A program made the translations under genes and the position numbers. Shown piece after piece: positions 16,514-25,097 of a DNA stretch of 64,000 nucleotides. Origin of the DNA: Nocardia rosealba (GTDB taxonomy: Bacteria; Actinomycetota; Actinomycetes; Mycobacteriales; Mycobacteriaceae). The DNA is taken from positions 386,882 through 450,881 of the forward strand of contig NZ_JAIWNA010000003.1 in assembly GCF_020216065.1 (NCBI RefSeq), given 5' to 3'. The stretch's first letter is position 1; each line of letters opens with the position of its first letter. The notes under the pieces are model-generated. The model ran no database searches. It worked only from the letters and a program-made list of their open reading frames with translations, and had not been told where the DNA came from.

Positions 16514-18352
16514 GTGGCGAAGAAAAAGGTGAAGGACCCGGCCGCGGTCGGGCCCGACACGACGCTCATCCTGATCGTGTTCGGCTTCGCGACGCTCGGC
16601 GTCCTCGCCGTCGCCCTGCACCTGGGCAATGCCCTGTCGGTGCAGCCGCAGAACGTGCCCGCCAACCCGATCGCCGTGGTCGCCGACCTCGCCCGGGGCA
16701 AACTGCACTGGCCGCGCGCGTCGACGGTGATCGTCCTGCTGGTGATCGCGGCGATCTTCGCCTACTTCTACATCCGCAAGCAGATGAAGAAGCGGGCGGG
16801 CGCTGGGCGGCTGGCGATCGATGACAAGGCCGACCACATGGGTAGTGGCAGCGCGATCGCCTCGATCACCGAGGAGGGGGTCCGGCAGAAGGCCAAGGAC
16901 CTCGGGGTACGGCTCGGCACCAACGACGCGCCCGGTGTGCCGATCGGTGTCGCCGTGGCCGACGGGACGCCGCTCTACGGTTCCTACGAAGACCTGCACC
17001 TCGACATCTGGGGTCCCCGCCAAGGCAAATCGACGTCACGGGTGATCCCGGCGATCCTGTCGGCCATCGGCCCCGTGCTCACCACGTCCAACAAACGCGA
17101 CGTCGTCGACGCCACTCGCAACGTCCGCGAGGCCAAGGGCAGCGCCACCTTCGTGTTCGACCCGCAGGGCGTGGCCGGGGAGCGGCCGACCTGGTTCTGG
17201 GATCCGCTGGCCTGGGTCGATTTCCGGCGCGAGGGGTGTGAGATGCGGGCCGCCCGGCTGGCCGGGCACTTCGCCGACGCCGAGTCCGGTGGCGCCGACA
17301 GCGGCGACAGCTTCTTCGATCCCGAGGCCGAAGACCTGCTGGCCGGGCTGTTCCTCGCGGCGGCGATCGCGGGCAAGCCGATCACCCAGGTCTGGGAATG
17401 GGTCACCGACTCGCAGAACAGCGAACCGATCCAGCACCTGCGAAGCGCGGGCCACGACTTCACCGCGGCGGGTCTCGCCATGCAGTACAACGCCGAACAG
17501 CGCACCAAGAGCGGCATTTTCGGCACCGCGAAGAAAATGATCCGCTGCCTGCAGCTGTCCAATGTGCACCCGTGGATCACCCGCGGCGGCAGCGACCGGA
17601 TGCAGTTCGACGAGCTCGAGTTCATCGAACGCAACGGCACGCTGTACTGCCTCTCGCTCGAAGGTCGAGGATCGGCGGCGCCGCTGGTGAGCGCCCTCAC
17701 CGAGGCCGTGATCGATGTCGCCATGCGCAAGGCGGCGATGTCGTCCGGCGGGCGGCTGCCGATCCCGCTGCTCGCCGTCCTCGACGAAGCCGCCAACGTG
17801 GTGCGCTGGAAGGACCTGCCCAAGCAGTACAGCCACTTCGGTTCGCGCGGCATCGTGGTGATGACAGTGCTGCAGTCCTGGGCACAGGGTGCGCGCTGCT
17901 GGGGTGCGGACGGGATGAACGCGCTGTGGTCGGCCGCCAACATCAAGGTTCTCGGCAGCGGTGTCGACGACATGGCCTTCCTGCGTGACCGGTCCGAGGC
18001 GATCGGCGAGTACGACTCCATCTCGGCGTCGGTGTCGCAGTCGGGCAACAGCAAGAGCTACTCGCGCTCGCTCAGCTCGTCGGTCACCTTCACCGCACAG
18101 GGGTTGGCCACCTTGCCACGTGGGCGGGCCGTGGTGTTCACCTCCGGTCAGCCCGCAGTGCTCGTGCGGACTGTGCCGTGGTGGGAGTCGGAATACGCCG
18201 ACGCGGTCCGTCGCTCGATCGACGACAACGACCCGACCCGCAAGACCCGCATCGACGATCTGGTGCTCAGCGCTCAGGCTCCCACAACACTGTCGAAGAA
18301 CAATCCGCCACCGGATGAGATCGGTGAAATCGAGGAGGTCAAGCCGCTGTGA
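16514..18352 (+). CDS. VirD4/TraG-like type IV coupling ATPase
   Basis: 612 residues from GTG 16514, chosen for the GAGGAGG six to seven bases upstream; an extended open frame upstream is a shadow of the previous gene. N-terminal region with two spans (TLILIVFGFATLGVLAVAL and ASTVIVLLVIAAIFAYFYI). Walker A GPRQGKS (Lys172, Ser173), Walker B LLAVLDEAAN (Asp424-Glu425), then a TraM-recognition-like region (VMTVLQSWAQGARCWG, NIKVLGSGVDDMAFL). This is the pattern of VirD4/TraG/TcpA coupling proteins, which bring substrate DNA or protein to the T4SS channel. Presence of both VirB4- and VirD4-like ATPases argues for substrate export and not only pilus making. The stop overlaps the DUF4913 gene (GTGA). 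Confidence 0.85.
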   Translation: MAKKKVKDPAAVGPDTTLILIVFGFATLGVLAVALHLGNALSVQPQNVPANPIAVVADLARGKLHWPRASTVIVLLVIAAIFAYFYIRKQMKKRAGAGRLAIDDKADHMGSGSAIASITEEGVRQKAKDLGVRLGTNDAPGVPIGVAVADGTPLYGSYEDLHLDIWGPRQGKSTSRVIPAILSAIGPVLTTSNKRDVVDATRNVREAKGSATFVFDPQGVAGERPTWFWDPLAWVDFRREGCEMRAARLAGHFADAESGGADSGDSFFDPEAEDLLAGLFLAAAIAGKPITQVWEWVTDSQNSEPIQHLRSAGHDFTAAGLAMQYNAEQRTKSGIFGTAKKMIRCLQLSNVHPWITRGGSDRMQFDELEFIERNGTLYCLSLEGRGSAAPLVSALTEAVIDVAMRKAAMSSGGRLPIPLLAVLDEAANVVRWKDLPKQYSHFGSRGIVVMTVLQSWAQGARCWGADGMNALWSAANIKVLGSGVDDMAFLRDRSEAIGEYDSISASVSQSGNSKSYSRSLSSSVTFTAQGLATLPRGRAVVFTSGQPAVLVRTVPWWESEYADAVRRSIDDNDPTRKTRIDDLVLSAQAPTTLSKNNPPPDEIGEIEEVKPL

Positions 18353-18768
18353 ACGACCAGGAATCGAATCCGGAGACGCAGGACTACGCCTACGCCGATC
18401 TGGTGTCGTTCGTGAACGAGTATCTCAGTGAGATCTATCGGCGGCAGGTGACCGATATCAGCGACACGGTGTGGTGCCCGGAATGGTGGCGCCACCCGGA
18501 GGCCGCCGTGCGTCTGCTCGCGCTGTGGCAGGCATGGGAGTTCTACCGGCAGAAGGGCGGCACGGGTCTGAGCGTGTGGTTCCTCGACCACGCCGACCCG
18601 CACATGACGAAACTGTTCGATCCGCGTGGGCCGTTCAAGTACTGCAGTGTCCGCAACGGGCACAAGGAAATGCTGAAATCGCTGCCCGTGGAGAACCCGA
18701 CGGACGATCAGCAATTCGCCCACGTTCCGCGCAGCGCGTGGGAGAAGGGGGACCCCTCCGCGTCGTGA
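18349..18768 (+). CDS. DUF4913 family protein
   Basis: 139-residue soluble protein, last gene of the operon, starting at the GTG overlapping the coupling-protein stop. Conserved-looking core: FVNEYLSEIYRR, then VWCPEWWRHPEAAVRLLALWQAWE and FLDHADPHMTKLFDPRGPF. This Trp-rich pattern is the actinobacterial family DUF4913, which I recall as a frequent neighbour of TraG-like coupling ATPases. Function unknown. Position suggests a coupling-protein accessory or substrate adaptor. Confidence 0.75.
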   Translation: MNDQESNPETQDYAYADLVSFVNEYLSEIYRRQVTDISDTVWCPEWWRHPEAAVRLLALWQAWEFYRQKGGTGLSVWFLDHADPHMTKLFDPRGPFKYCSVRNGHKEMLKSLPVENPTDDQQFAHVPRSAWEKGDPSAS

Positions 18769-18782
18769 ACCGCGTCGACGGT

Positions 18783-18803
18783 CCGGGGCGGTGACCGCCC
18801 CGG
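18783..18803. terminator. Hairpin ending the T4SS-like operon
   Basis: CCGGGGCG-GTGAC-CGCCCCGG (8-bp stem, 5-base loop) lies 14 bases after the DUF4913 stop and one base from the stop of the convergent gene, so it can serve both strands. Confidence 0.6.
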
Positions 18804-18804
18804 G

Positions 18805-19362
18805 TCAGCGGCCGCGCTCGATCCCGCGCGACCCGATCCCGCGCTCACGGGTCCCCACGTGGCGGGTCGGCACGTCGCGTATCCGCAGCGCTTCCTCGGG
18901 CGAAATGCCCTGGCTCATCTCCATGAGCATCCGTACCTGACTCAATTCCGGTGCCACACCGGCCCGCTGCAGATGCGCTGCGATGGCGGCACGGCGTTCG
19001 GTCGAGTCGTACCCGAGCTGCGGCGCCTCCACACTCTTGGTCGCTGTCGCGGCGGCCGAACTCGATGCGAACGGAGACGACGGGTCCTTCTGCAACGACA
19101 GACCCTTCTCCTGCGTCTTGGTCTGACCCATCGTCATCATCTGCTTGAGCTCGATATTGCGCGGGTCCTTGGCCTTCAGATCGCGCGCCTCGCGAATCTG
19201 CAGCTCGCGCGCTTCCTTCATCTTCGCTTCGATCGCCTTGGCGCGGGACTCGGCCTCTTTCTGACCGTGTTCGCGCGACTTGAGGGCGACCAGGGTTGCC
19301 ATCTGCAGCATGGTGCGCATCATCGCCGCCGTTTCGCTGCCGATGTCGTCGAGTTCCGCCAT
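18805..19362 (-). CDS. Unknown Ala/Lys/Glu-rich coiled-coil protein convergent to the T4SS-like operon
   Basis: 185 residues. Residues about 10-75 form a long charged helix (MLQMATLVALKSREHGQKEAESRAKAIEAKMKEARELQ in successive segments), likely coiled coil. Then an Ser/Ala linker, and a C-terminal helical part with RAAIAAHLQRAGVAPELSQVRMLMEMSQG and an Arg/Gly-rich end (RHVGTRERGIGSRGIERGR). There is no signal peptide or membrane span. I do not recognise the family. It ends next to the last operon gene, tail to tail. A small soluble, positively tailed protein bordering a T4SS with no relaxase is a plausible substrate or DNA-binding accessory, but that is speculation. Confidence 0.55.
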   Translation of the reverse strand: MAELDDIGSETAAMMRTMLQMATLVALKSREHGQKEAESRAKAIEAKMKEARELQIREARDLKAKDPRNIELKQMMTMGQTKTQEKGLSLQKDPSSPFASSSAAATATKSVEAPQLGYDSTERRAAIAAHLQRAGVAPELSQVRMLMEMSQGISPEEALRIRDVPTRHVGTRERGIGSRGIERGR

Positions 19363-19420
19363 GACTGCTCCCCGATGCCGCTGTGGAAGTGGACATCTGA
19401 GCCTACCCTGAAAACGACGA

Positions 19421-19451
19421 ACGGGCCGGACACCCGAGGCGTCCGGCCCGT
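19421..19451 (-). terminator. Rho-independent terminator after the cyclophilin gene
   Basis: Perfect 11-bp stem (ACGGGCCGGAC at 19421-19431, complement 19441-19451) with a 9-base loop. On the minus strand it is followed by TCGTCGTTTTCAGG, giving a short U-tract. It starts 18 bases past the cyclophilin stop. Confidence 0.75.
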
Positions 19452-19469
19452 GTCGTGGTAGCTGGGGCG

Positions 19470-20366
19470 TCAGCCCACCTTGACGGTGTTGAACGAGATC
19501 GGCATCGCCGGGCCGCCGTCCTGGGCGCCACCCTCGACGCCCGCGCCCGCGACCTTGTCCAAGGTGGCCAGGCCCGCCTCGTCGATGGTGCCGAGAATGG
19601 TGTACTTCGGGGGCAGTTCGGTGTCGCCGAAGACGAGGAAGAACTGGCTGCCGTTGGTGCCCTTGCCCTCGGGGGAGATACCCGCGTTGGCCATGGCGAT
19701 CACGCCGCGCTTGTAGTTCACCGGCTGACTCAGCGCCGGGTCACCGTTCGGGTACAGATCGGTGGGGTACTCGTTGTCGAAGCTGTAGCCGGGGCCGCCC
19801 GAGCCGGTGGCCGTCGGGTCACCGCACTGCAGGATGCCGAAACCGGGGCTGGCCACGATGCGGTGGCAGCTGGTCTTGTCGAAGTAGCCCTGCTGGGCCA
19901 GGCTCACGAGCGAGTTGACCGAGCACGGCGCCTGCGCGCTGTTCAGTGACAGGCCGATCGGGCCCTGGGTGGAGTCGATCGACAGTTTCACCTCGGGACC
20001 GCCGGTGGCCACCGAGGTCACCGCGGGTGCCGTCACCGGTTTGGCGGGCGGCTCGGCGTCGGCCGGGTACGAGCAGTCGACCGTCGCCGGCTTGGGGGCA
20101 GGCGGTGGCGGTGCGGGTAGGTCGAGCGGCGTGTTGACGAACGTGGTCGTCGGCACCGCCGACGACGACTCGGCGTTCGCCGACGGCGAGTCGTCGCCCT
20201 TGGTGAGGAAGTACACCCCGACGCCCGCGGCCGCGACCACGATCACGCCGAGCACCGACCCGGCGATCGTCAGGCGCTTACGCTTCTTCTCCTGCTCGGC
20301 CCGTCGTGCCAGCTGGCGCTCCAGCTTGCGCTTGGCCGCCGCCCGTCGCTGTTCGTTACTCGGCAC
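19470..20366 (-). CDS. Membrane-anchored cyclophilin-type peptidyl-prolyl isomerase
   Basis: 298 residues. A basic cytoplasmic N-terminus ([27 protein letters not shown]) precedes one span ([23 protein letters not shown]), then a Ser/Pro linker and a cyclophilin domain outside the membrane (about 125-298). Hallmarks: [32 protein letters not shown] and TILGTIDE. It accelerates proline isomerisation in exported proteins. As in mycobacteria (from memory), it is read opposite to both rel and hisS. That conserved orientation shows the T4SS-like block lies between rel and this gene. It may be called ppiB by synteny. Confidence 0.92.
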   Translation of the reverse strand: MPSNEQRRAAAKRKLERQLARRAEQEKKRKRLTIAGSVLGVIVVAAAGVGVYFLTKGDDSPSANAESSSAVPTTTFVNTPLDLPAPPPPAPKPATVDCSYPADAEPPAKPVTAPAVTSVATGGPEVKLSIDSTQGPIGLSLNSAQAPCSVNSLVSLAQQGYFDKTSCHRIVASPGFGILQCGDPTATGSGGPGYSFDNEYPTDLYPNGDPALSQPVNYKRGVIAMANAGISPEGKGTNGSQFFLVFGDTELPPKYTILGTIDEAGLATLDKVAGAGVEGGAQDGGPAMPISFNTVKVG

Positions 20367-20451
20367 TACCGCGTTCCTCCCGTGTCGTCAGGTTCGCCTA
20401 GAGGGTAACCGGTTGGACGCGGAGGGCGCCCGTGGGGAAAACTGGGTGATC

Positions 20452-21726
20452 GTGACCAAGACCAGCAGCTTCAGTGCCCCGAAGGGGGTTCCGGATTACG
20501 TGCCGCCCGGTTCGGCCGAGTTCGTCGCCGTGCGCGACGGGTTGGTTCATGCCGCCCGACTGGCCGGGTACGGGCACATCGAGCTGCCGATATTCGAGCT
20601 GACCGCCCTGTTCGCGCGGGGTGTCGGCGAGTCGACCGACGTGGTCAGCAAGGAGATGTGGACCTTCGCCGACCGCAAGGGCGAGAGCTTCACCCTGCGG
20701 CCCGAGGGCACCGCGGGCGTGATGCGGGCGGTGATCGAGCACGGGCTCGACAAGAGTGGTCAGCTGCCGATCAAGCTGTGCTACGCGGGACCGTTCTTCC
20801 GGTACGAGCGGCCGCAGGCCGGTCGGTACCGGCAGCTGCAGCAGGTGGGTATCGAGGCGATCGGCGTGGACGATCCGGCGCTCGACGCCGAGGTGATCGC
20901 CGTCGCCGACGCCGGTTTCCGGGCACTCGGCCTGGACGGTTTCCGTCTCGAGATCACCTCGCTCGGCGACGAGACCTGCCGCCCGCAGTACCGAGAGTTG
21001 TTGCAGCAGTTCCTGTTCAACCTGCCGTTGGACGAGGAGACCCGCCGCCGCGCCGAGATCAACCCGCTGCGCGTGCTCGACGACAAGCGTCCGGAGGTCC
21101 GCGAACTCACCGCCGACGCGCCGCTGATGATCGACCACCTGTCGGAGTCGGCCAAGGCCCACTTCGAGCAGGTGCTCGCCCACCTCGACGCGCTCGGCGT
21201 GCCGTACGTGGTGAACCCGCGCATGGTTCGCGGCCTGGACTACTACACCAAGACCACCTTCGAATTCGTGCACGACCAGCTCGGCGCCCAATCGGGCATC
21301 GGTGGTGGCGGACGCTACGACGGGCTGATGGCCGAGCTCGGCGGGCAGCCGCTCTCGGGTATCGGCTTCGGTATCGGTGTCGACCGGACCGTGCTCGCGC
21401 TGGCGGCCGAGGGCAAGTCGTCCGCCGATCCGGCGCGCTGCCAGGTCTACGGCGTCGCCCTCGGTGACGCGGCCAAGGCGCGGATGGTCACGCTGGCCGG
21501 TGAGCTGCGTGGCGCGGGCATCAGCGTCGACCTGGCCTACGGTGGGCGCGGCATGAAGGGCGCCATGAAGGGGGCCGACCGGTCCGGCGCGAAGTTCACG
21601 CTGGTCCTGGGCGACCGCGATCTCGAGAACAACGAGATCGGTGTCAAGGAGATGGCCACCGGCGATCAACGTCAGGTGCCGCTCGACGAGGTCGTCGGGG
21701 TCCTGCGCGCGGGTCTCGGCGGCTGA
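20452..21726 (+). CDS. hisS: Histidyl-tRNA synthetase
   Basis: Class II aminoacyl-tRNA synthetase charging tRNA-His. 424 residues from GTG 20452 ([19 protein letters not shown]), matching the start of mycobacterial HisRS as I recall. GTG 20446, two codons earlier, has better spacing from GGGGAAA and is an alternative. Motif 1 region [18 protein letters not shown], motif 2 [18 protein letters not shown], histidine motif RGLDYYTKT, and [11 protein letters not shown] near motif 3 are all present. The C-terminal anticodon-binding domain ends the protein. It is followed closely by a membrane-protein gene. Length is normal. Confidence 0.96.
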   Translation: MTKTSSFSAPKGVPDYVPPGSAEFVAVRDGLVHAARLAGYGHIELPIFELTALFARGVGESTDVVSKEMWTFADRKGESFTLRPEGTAGVMRAVIEHGLDKSGQLPIKLCYAGPFFRYERPQAGRYRQLQQVGIEAIGVDDPALDAEVIAVADAGFRALGLDGFRLEITSLGDETCRPQYRELLQQFLFNLPLDEETRRRAEINPLRVLDDKRPEVRELTADAPLMIDHLSESAKAHFEQVLAHLDALGVPYVVNPRMVRGLDYYTKTTFEFVHDQLGAQSGIGGGGRYDGLMAELGGQPLSGIGFGIGVDRTVLALAAEGKSSADPARCQVYGVALGDAAKARMVTLAGELRGAGISVDLAYGGRGMKGAMKGADRSGAKFTLVLGDRDLENNEIGVKEMATGDQRQVPLDEVVGVLRAGLGG

Positions 21727-21808
21727 GTTCGTCGCGGGCCTCCGGAGGGGGCGCGGTAATCTGACCGCGCCCCACGCCGGGCGGGCCGGCGGCGGTGAGA
21801 GGGACTTG

Positions 21809-22453
21809 GTGAGCGGGGATTCCGGGCGACCGGCGACGGAACCGATCGGCATCGACCTGGTCGCACCCGAGGTGTTCGCCCCGATGCTGCGCAAACTCTC
21901 GCTGGGCGCGTTCGCCGTCGGCGTCGTGGTGATGCTGGTGACGTCGATCTGGTTGAGCTGGGCCTACGCCGTCCTGCTCGGCCTGCTCGTCGCGGTCCCC
22001 ACGCTCGCGTACGCGATGGCGTTCAAGCGCAGGCGGATGTGGTTGGACGGCACCGTGATCCACGCTCATCGCCTCGTCGGTGAGCGTCGGATCGACCTCG
22101 CCGACACCTCGGGTGCGCAACTGCTGGTGTTCCCCGGCCGGCTCAGCCGCATCGTGCTGCGCGTGACGGCGGGCCAGGAAACCCAGCTGGTGCCGCTGGC
22201 CATGTACACCGATGCGGGCAGCGGCCGTGAGCTGCACCTGCTCGGCCTGCGCAAACTGGCGGACGCGCTGGCCTCGGCGCCACTGGTGGCCGCGGTCGCC
22301 ATCTCCGAAGTGCTGCTCGCCCAGTTGCGGGCCGAGGCGCGTGACGCCGGGCTCGATGAACGACCGCTGTATCGGGGCGTCCGCCTGGTCCGCGCTCAGG
22401 ACTCCGTGTCGCCGGTGGTACTGACGGATTCGCAAGTGGCCGAACTGGTCTGA
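21809..22453 (+). CDS. Conserved two-TM membrane protein
   Basis: 214 residues from GTG 21809, preceded by GAGAGGGA. Two adjacent spans (LSLGAFAVGVVVMLVTSIWLSWAYAVLLGLLVAVPTLAYAMAF split into two helices at about 30-72) are followed by a cytosolic beta-rich region (MWLDGTVIHAHRLVGERRIDLADTSG) and a helical end. This resembles a PH-like/bPH membrane protein of actinobacteria, but I cannot name a family. It is 82 bp after hisS and its stop is three bases from the convergent acyltransferase stop. Confidence 0.65.
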   Translation: MSGDSGRPATEPIGIDLVAPEVFAPMLRKLSLGAFAVGVVVMLVTSIWLSWAYAVLLGLLVAVPTLAYAMAFKRRRMWLDGTVIHAHRLVGERRIDLADTSGAQLLVFPGRLSRIVLRVTAGQETQLVPLAMYTDAGSGRELHLLGLRKLADALASAPLVAAVAISEVLLAQLRAEARDAGLDERPLYRGVRLVRAQDSVSPVVLTDSQVAELV

Positions 22454-22456
22454 GCC

Positions 22457-23536
22457 CTACGGCTCGAGCAGCGGAGCGACGCGCTCCCAGTAGGTGTGCA
22501 TGTCCTGTTCCCAGTAACCCCAGGAATGCGTGCCCGCCGGACGGAAGTCGAAGTCGGCGGGGATGCCGAGCGCGGCGAGCCGGTCACGCAGCAGCTTGGT
22601 GCACACCACCGTGATCCCGTCGAGAACGCCGCCGATCACCAGCTGATCGACCAGTTTGAGCGGACTGTTCCCGATGCCCGGGCCGTCGAGTGTGTCCAGC
22701 GGGCCGGGCATGCCGTTGCCCGTGCTCACATACACTCCCACCCCGCGCAGCCGCTCGGCATTGAGTGCCACGTCGTTGGCGACCCAGGCCGGGTCGGTGG
22801 GCGGCCCCCACATGTTCAGCGGATTGCCGCGGCGCGCGGTGACGATCGAGGCGACCATCGCCTGACCTGCCGGATTACTGGTCTGCACGCACCCGCTGAA
22901 GGAGCCGACCATCCGGAAACGTTGCGGGGCCTCCTGTGCCATCCGGAACACCGCCGAACTGGCCATCGACAGCCCCGCCACGGCGTCGCGGCCGGTGCCG
23001 TGGAAGGCGGAGTCGATGATCGGCGGCAGTTCGGTGGTGAGGAAGGTGAGCCATCGGTTGCGTCCGGTGCCGGGGTCGTCGGATTGCCAGTCGGTGTAGA
23101 AGGTGCCCGCGCCGCCGATCGGCATCACGACGGTGGCCTGCTTGCCCACGAAGAAATCCAGGGCATCGGTTTTGGTGAACCAGTTGCTGCCCTCGCGCCA
23201 GTCGGGGGTGTCGGTGCCGCCGTCGACACCGTTGATGAGATACAGCGCACCGGCGGGCGCTTCGGGATCGGCTGCCGGGATCACCGCGACGGTGACCGGG
23301 CGGTTCATGGCCGCCGAGTGCACCGTCAGGTCGATCACCCGGCCCGGCCCGTTCGCCGCGGCCGCCACCGCGAACGAACCGTTCGGGGCGGGGCGTGCCG
23401 CGTCCATGGCCCGGGCGGCCACGAGGTCCGGGGCAGCCTGTGCGGCCACGGCGACGGGGAGGCCGGCGGCGGCCAGCACCACCGACAGGACGAGCCGTCG
23501 CAGCATCGAATGCAGCACTGTCATCGCTCCGTTCAT
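22457..23536 (-). CDS. Antigen 85-like mycolyltransferase / esterase
   Basis: 359 residues from ATG 23536, which overlaps the preceding glycosyltransferase stop (ATGA); ATG 23524 is an alternative. Sec signal peptide (LRRLVLSVVLAAAGLPVAVAAQA). The exported alpha/beta hydrolase has the nucleophile motif GLSMASSAV and a C-terminal GTHSWGYW containing the catalytic His, both as in Ag85/FbpA. AMNRPVTVAVIP and LYLINGVDGG...NWFTKTD also match that family. Ag85 enzymes move mycolyl groups between trehalose glycolipids and the wall. In a Pks/Pap/MmpL locus it may instead do an extracellular acyl transfer onto the lipid exported by MmpL, a job done by cutinase-like Chp proteins in mycobacteria. The latter is inference. 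Confidence 0.88.
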   Translation of the reverse strand: MNGAMTVLHSMLRRLVLSVVLAAAGLPVAVAAQAAPDLVAARAMDAARPAPNGSFAVAAAANGPGRVIDLTVHSAAMNRPVTVAVIPAADPEAPAGALYLINGVDGGTDTPDWREGSNWFTKTDALDFFVGKQATVVMPIGGAGTFYTDWQSDDPGTGRNRWLTFLTTELPPIIDSAFHGTGRDAVAGLSMASSAVFRMAQEAPQRFRMVGSFSGCVQTSNPAGQAMVASIVTARRGNPLNMWGPPTDPAWVANDVALNAERLRGVGVYVSTGNGMPGPLDTLDGPGIGNSPLKLVDQLVIGGVLDGITVVCTKLLRDRLAALGIPADFDFRPAGTHSWGYWEQDMHTYWERVAPLLEP

Positions 23537-25096
23537 CGCGCGTGTCTTGTCGTTCCGTCGACCAGGCGCAGTTCCCTGGCGTCGGGCCACAGCGCCGACC
23601 AGGCCCGGCTCGGTCCGGTGCACAGCCACACCGCCACACCACGGTTCACACCGGGGAAGCCCAGCGGTTCGTCGAGGCGGGTGAGCGGGATGGTGCTCGC
23701 GAAACCGGTGCGCAGACCCGTCTCCGGGCCGTCCACCCCGACGTACAGCACCGTGGTCGCGCTGTCCGGTGGTGCGCCGAAGTAGCCGTAGCCGCGATTG
23801 GGGCTGTACACCTCGGGCAGACCGGCCGCAGGTCCGTAGTGCTCGAGTGCCGCTGCCTGCCAATAGTTCTGGGTCACGATCACCAACCCGTCGCGCTGCT
23901 CCGGCGTCAGTTGCTCGTAGGTTCGCCGCACCGAGCCGACCAGGTCGTCCCAGCCGCTCGGCCCGAACAGCACACTGCGCGAATGGATCTGGGCGTAGTC
24001 CTCGGTGGTCGTCCGCAGCGCCGATTCCGGTCGGGGCAGGGGCGAGCACGAGTGCGACACAGATCGTCGTGGACAGCGCGGTGACAGCCCCGCCGAACAC
24101 CAGTTCCCGGCGAGAGAGCCCTCGGTCCGCCAGATATACCGCGCCCGCGGCGAACAGGCCGGGAAAGGCACCGGCCACGAAGTAGGGCCGAAGGCCCGCG
24201 AGCACCACTCCACTCAGCCCGATCGCGATCATCGGGATCAGAAACCGATACGGCCGGAATCGTGGGGAGCGCAGCCCCGCCCACATCCCCGCGAGCAGCA
24301 GCAACCCACCCGCCCCGGTGACCTGGATCATCGTCCAGGGCGCCGCCAGCACCCCGGCCGTGGCGAGCTGTTCCTCGCGCACGACCGCGCCCATGGCCAG
24401 CTGCGGCCAGCCGTTGCGGTGCTGCCACCACAGAATCGGCACCGCCGAGCCGACCAACAGCGCCGAGCCGACCCAATACGCGGGCCGCCGCAGCAGCTCG
24501 CGCGGACCGAACACCGCGACACCGAACGCGAGCACCGCCCAGATGATCGGAATCAGCCACTTCACCTGGAAGTCGAGTGCGGCGACGGCCCCCGCCGCGA
24601 TCAACAGCCCGTCCGCGCGCGTGCGCACCCACCGGATCAGCAGCCAGGCGAGCACCGCCGTGAGAGTGATGTCGAGGGCGAAGGTGCTCAGCATCGCCGA
24701 CTGCATCACCGCCATCGGGGTGGTCGCGTAGGCCAGCGCGGCGACGGTCTGGGGGAGGCGTCCGCCGCCGAACTCCCGGACCATCACCGCGCTGAGGACG
24801 ACGGCCGCCACCGTGAACAGCAACGCGGGCAAGCGCAATGCCACGACCGACCCCGGCGCCAGCTGGTCCGACAGGGCGGCCAGCAACGGAACCAGCGGCC
24901 CCTGATCGGCATAACTCACCGACGGATGTCGTCCGGCGGCAAGGAAATACAGTTCGTCACCGCCGATGCGGTAGCGGTCGAGACGGATCAGCAATAGTGT
25001 CCCCGCCACGGCCGCGACCACCGACACCTCCCGCCAGGCGAAGGCAGGCAGTGTGCCGACGGTCGGCGCGGGTGCGTCGAGGCTGCGGAGGTTCAT
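23533..25096 (-). pseudogene. GT39/ArnT-like membrane glycosyltransferase interrupted by a +1 frameshift
   Basis: Starts at ATG 25096, one base after the mmpL stop. The first frame encodes a GT39/PMT_2-type protein: RIGGDELYFLAAGRHPSVSYADQGPL with the acidic loop expected for a polyprenyl-phosphate-sugar transferase, then about ten hydrophobic segments. The homologous C-terminal part (TTEDYAQIHSRSVLFGPSGW, then NYWQAAALEHYGP and GVDGPETGLRTGF) continues in another frame to TGA 23533, which overlaps the next ATG by four bases. The total is 1564 bp. Removing one base from the four-G run at 24039-24042 (plus strand) gives exactly 521 codons and a smooth join (VLALPRPESALRTTT). It may be a real inactivating mutation or an assembly error. 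Confidence 0.85.
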
Positions 25097-25097
25097 G

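Noticed and set aside
3733..18768. Integrative conjugative element or prophage
   Set aside because: No integrase, relaxase, replication gene, phage structural gene, tRNA or flanking direct repeats; GC content like the neighbours.
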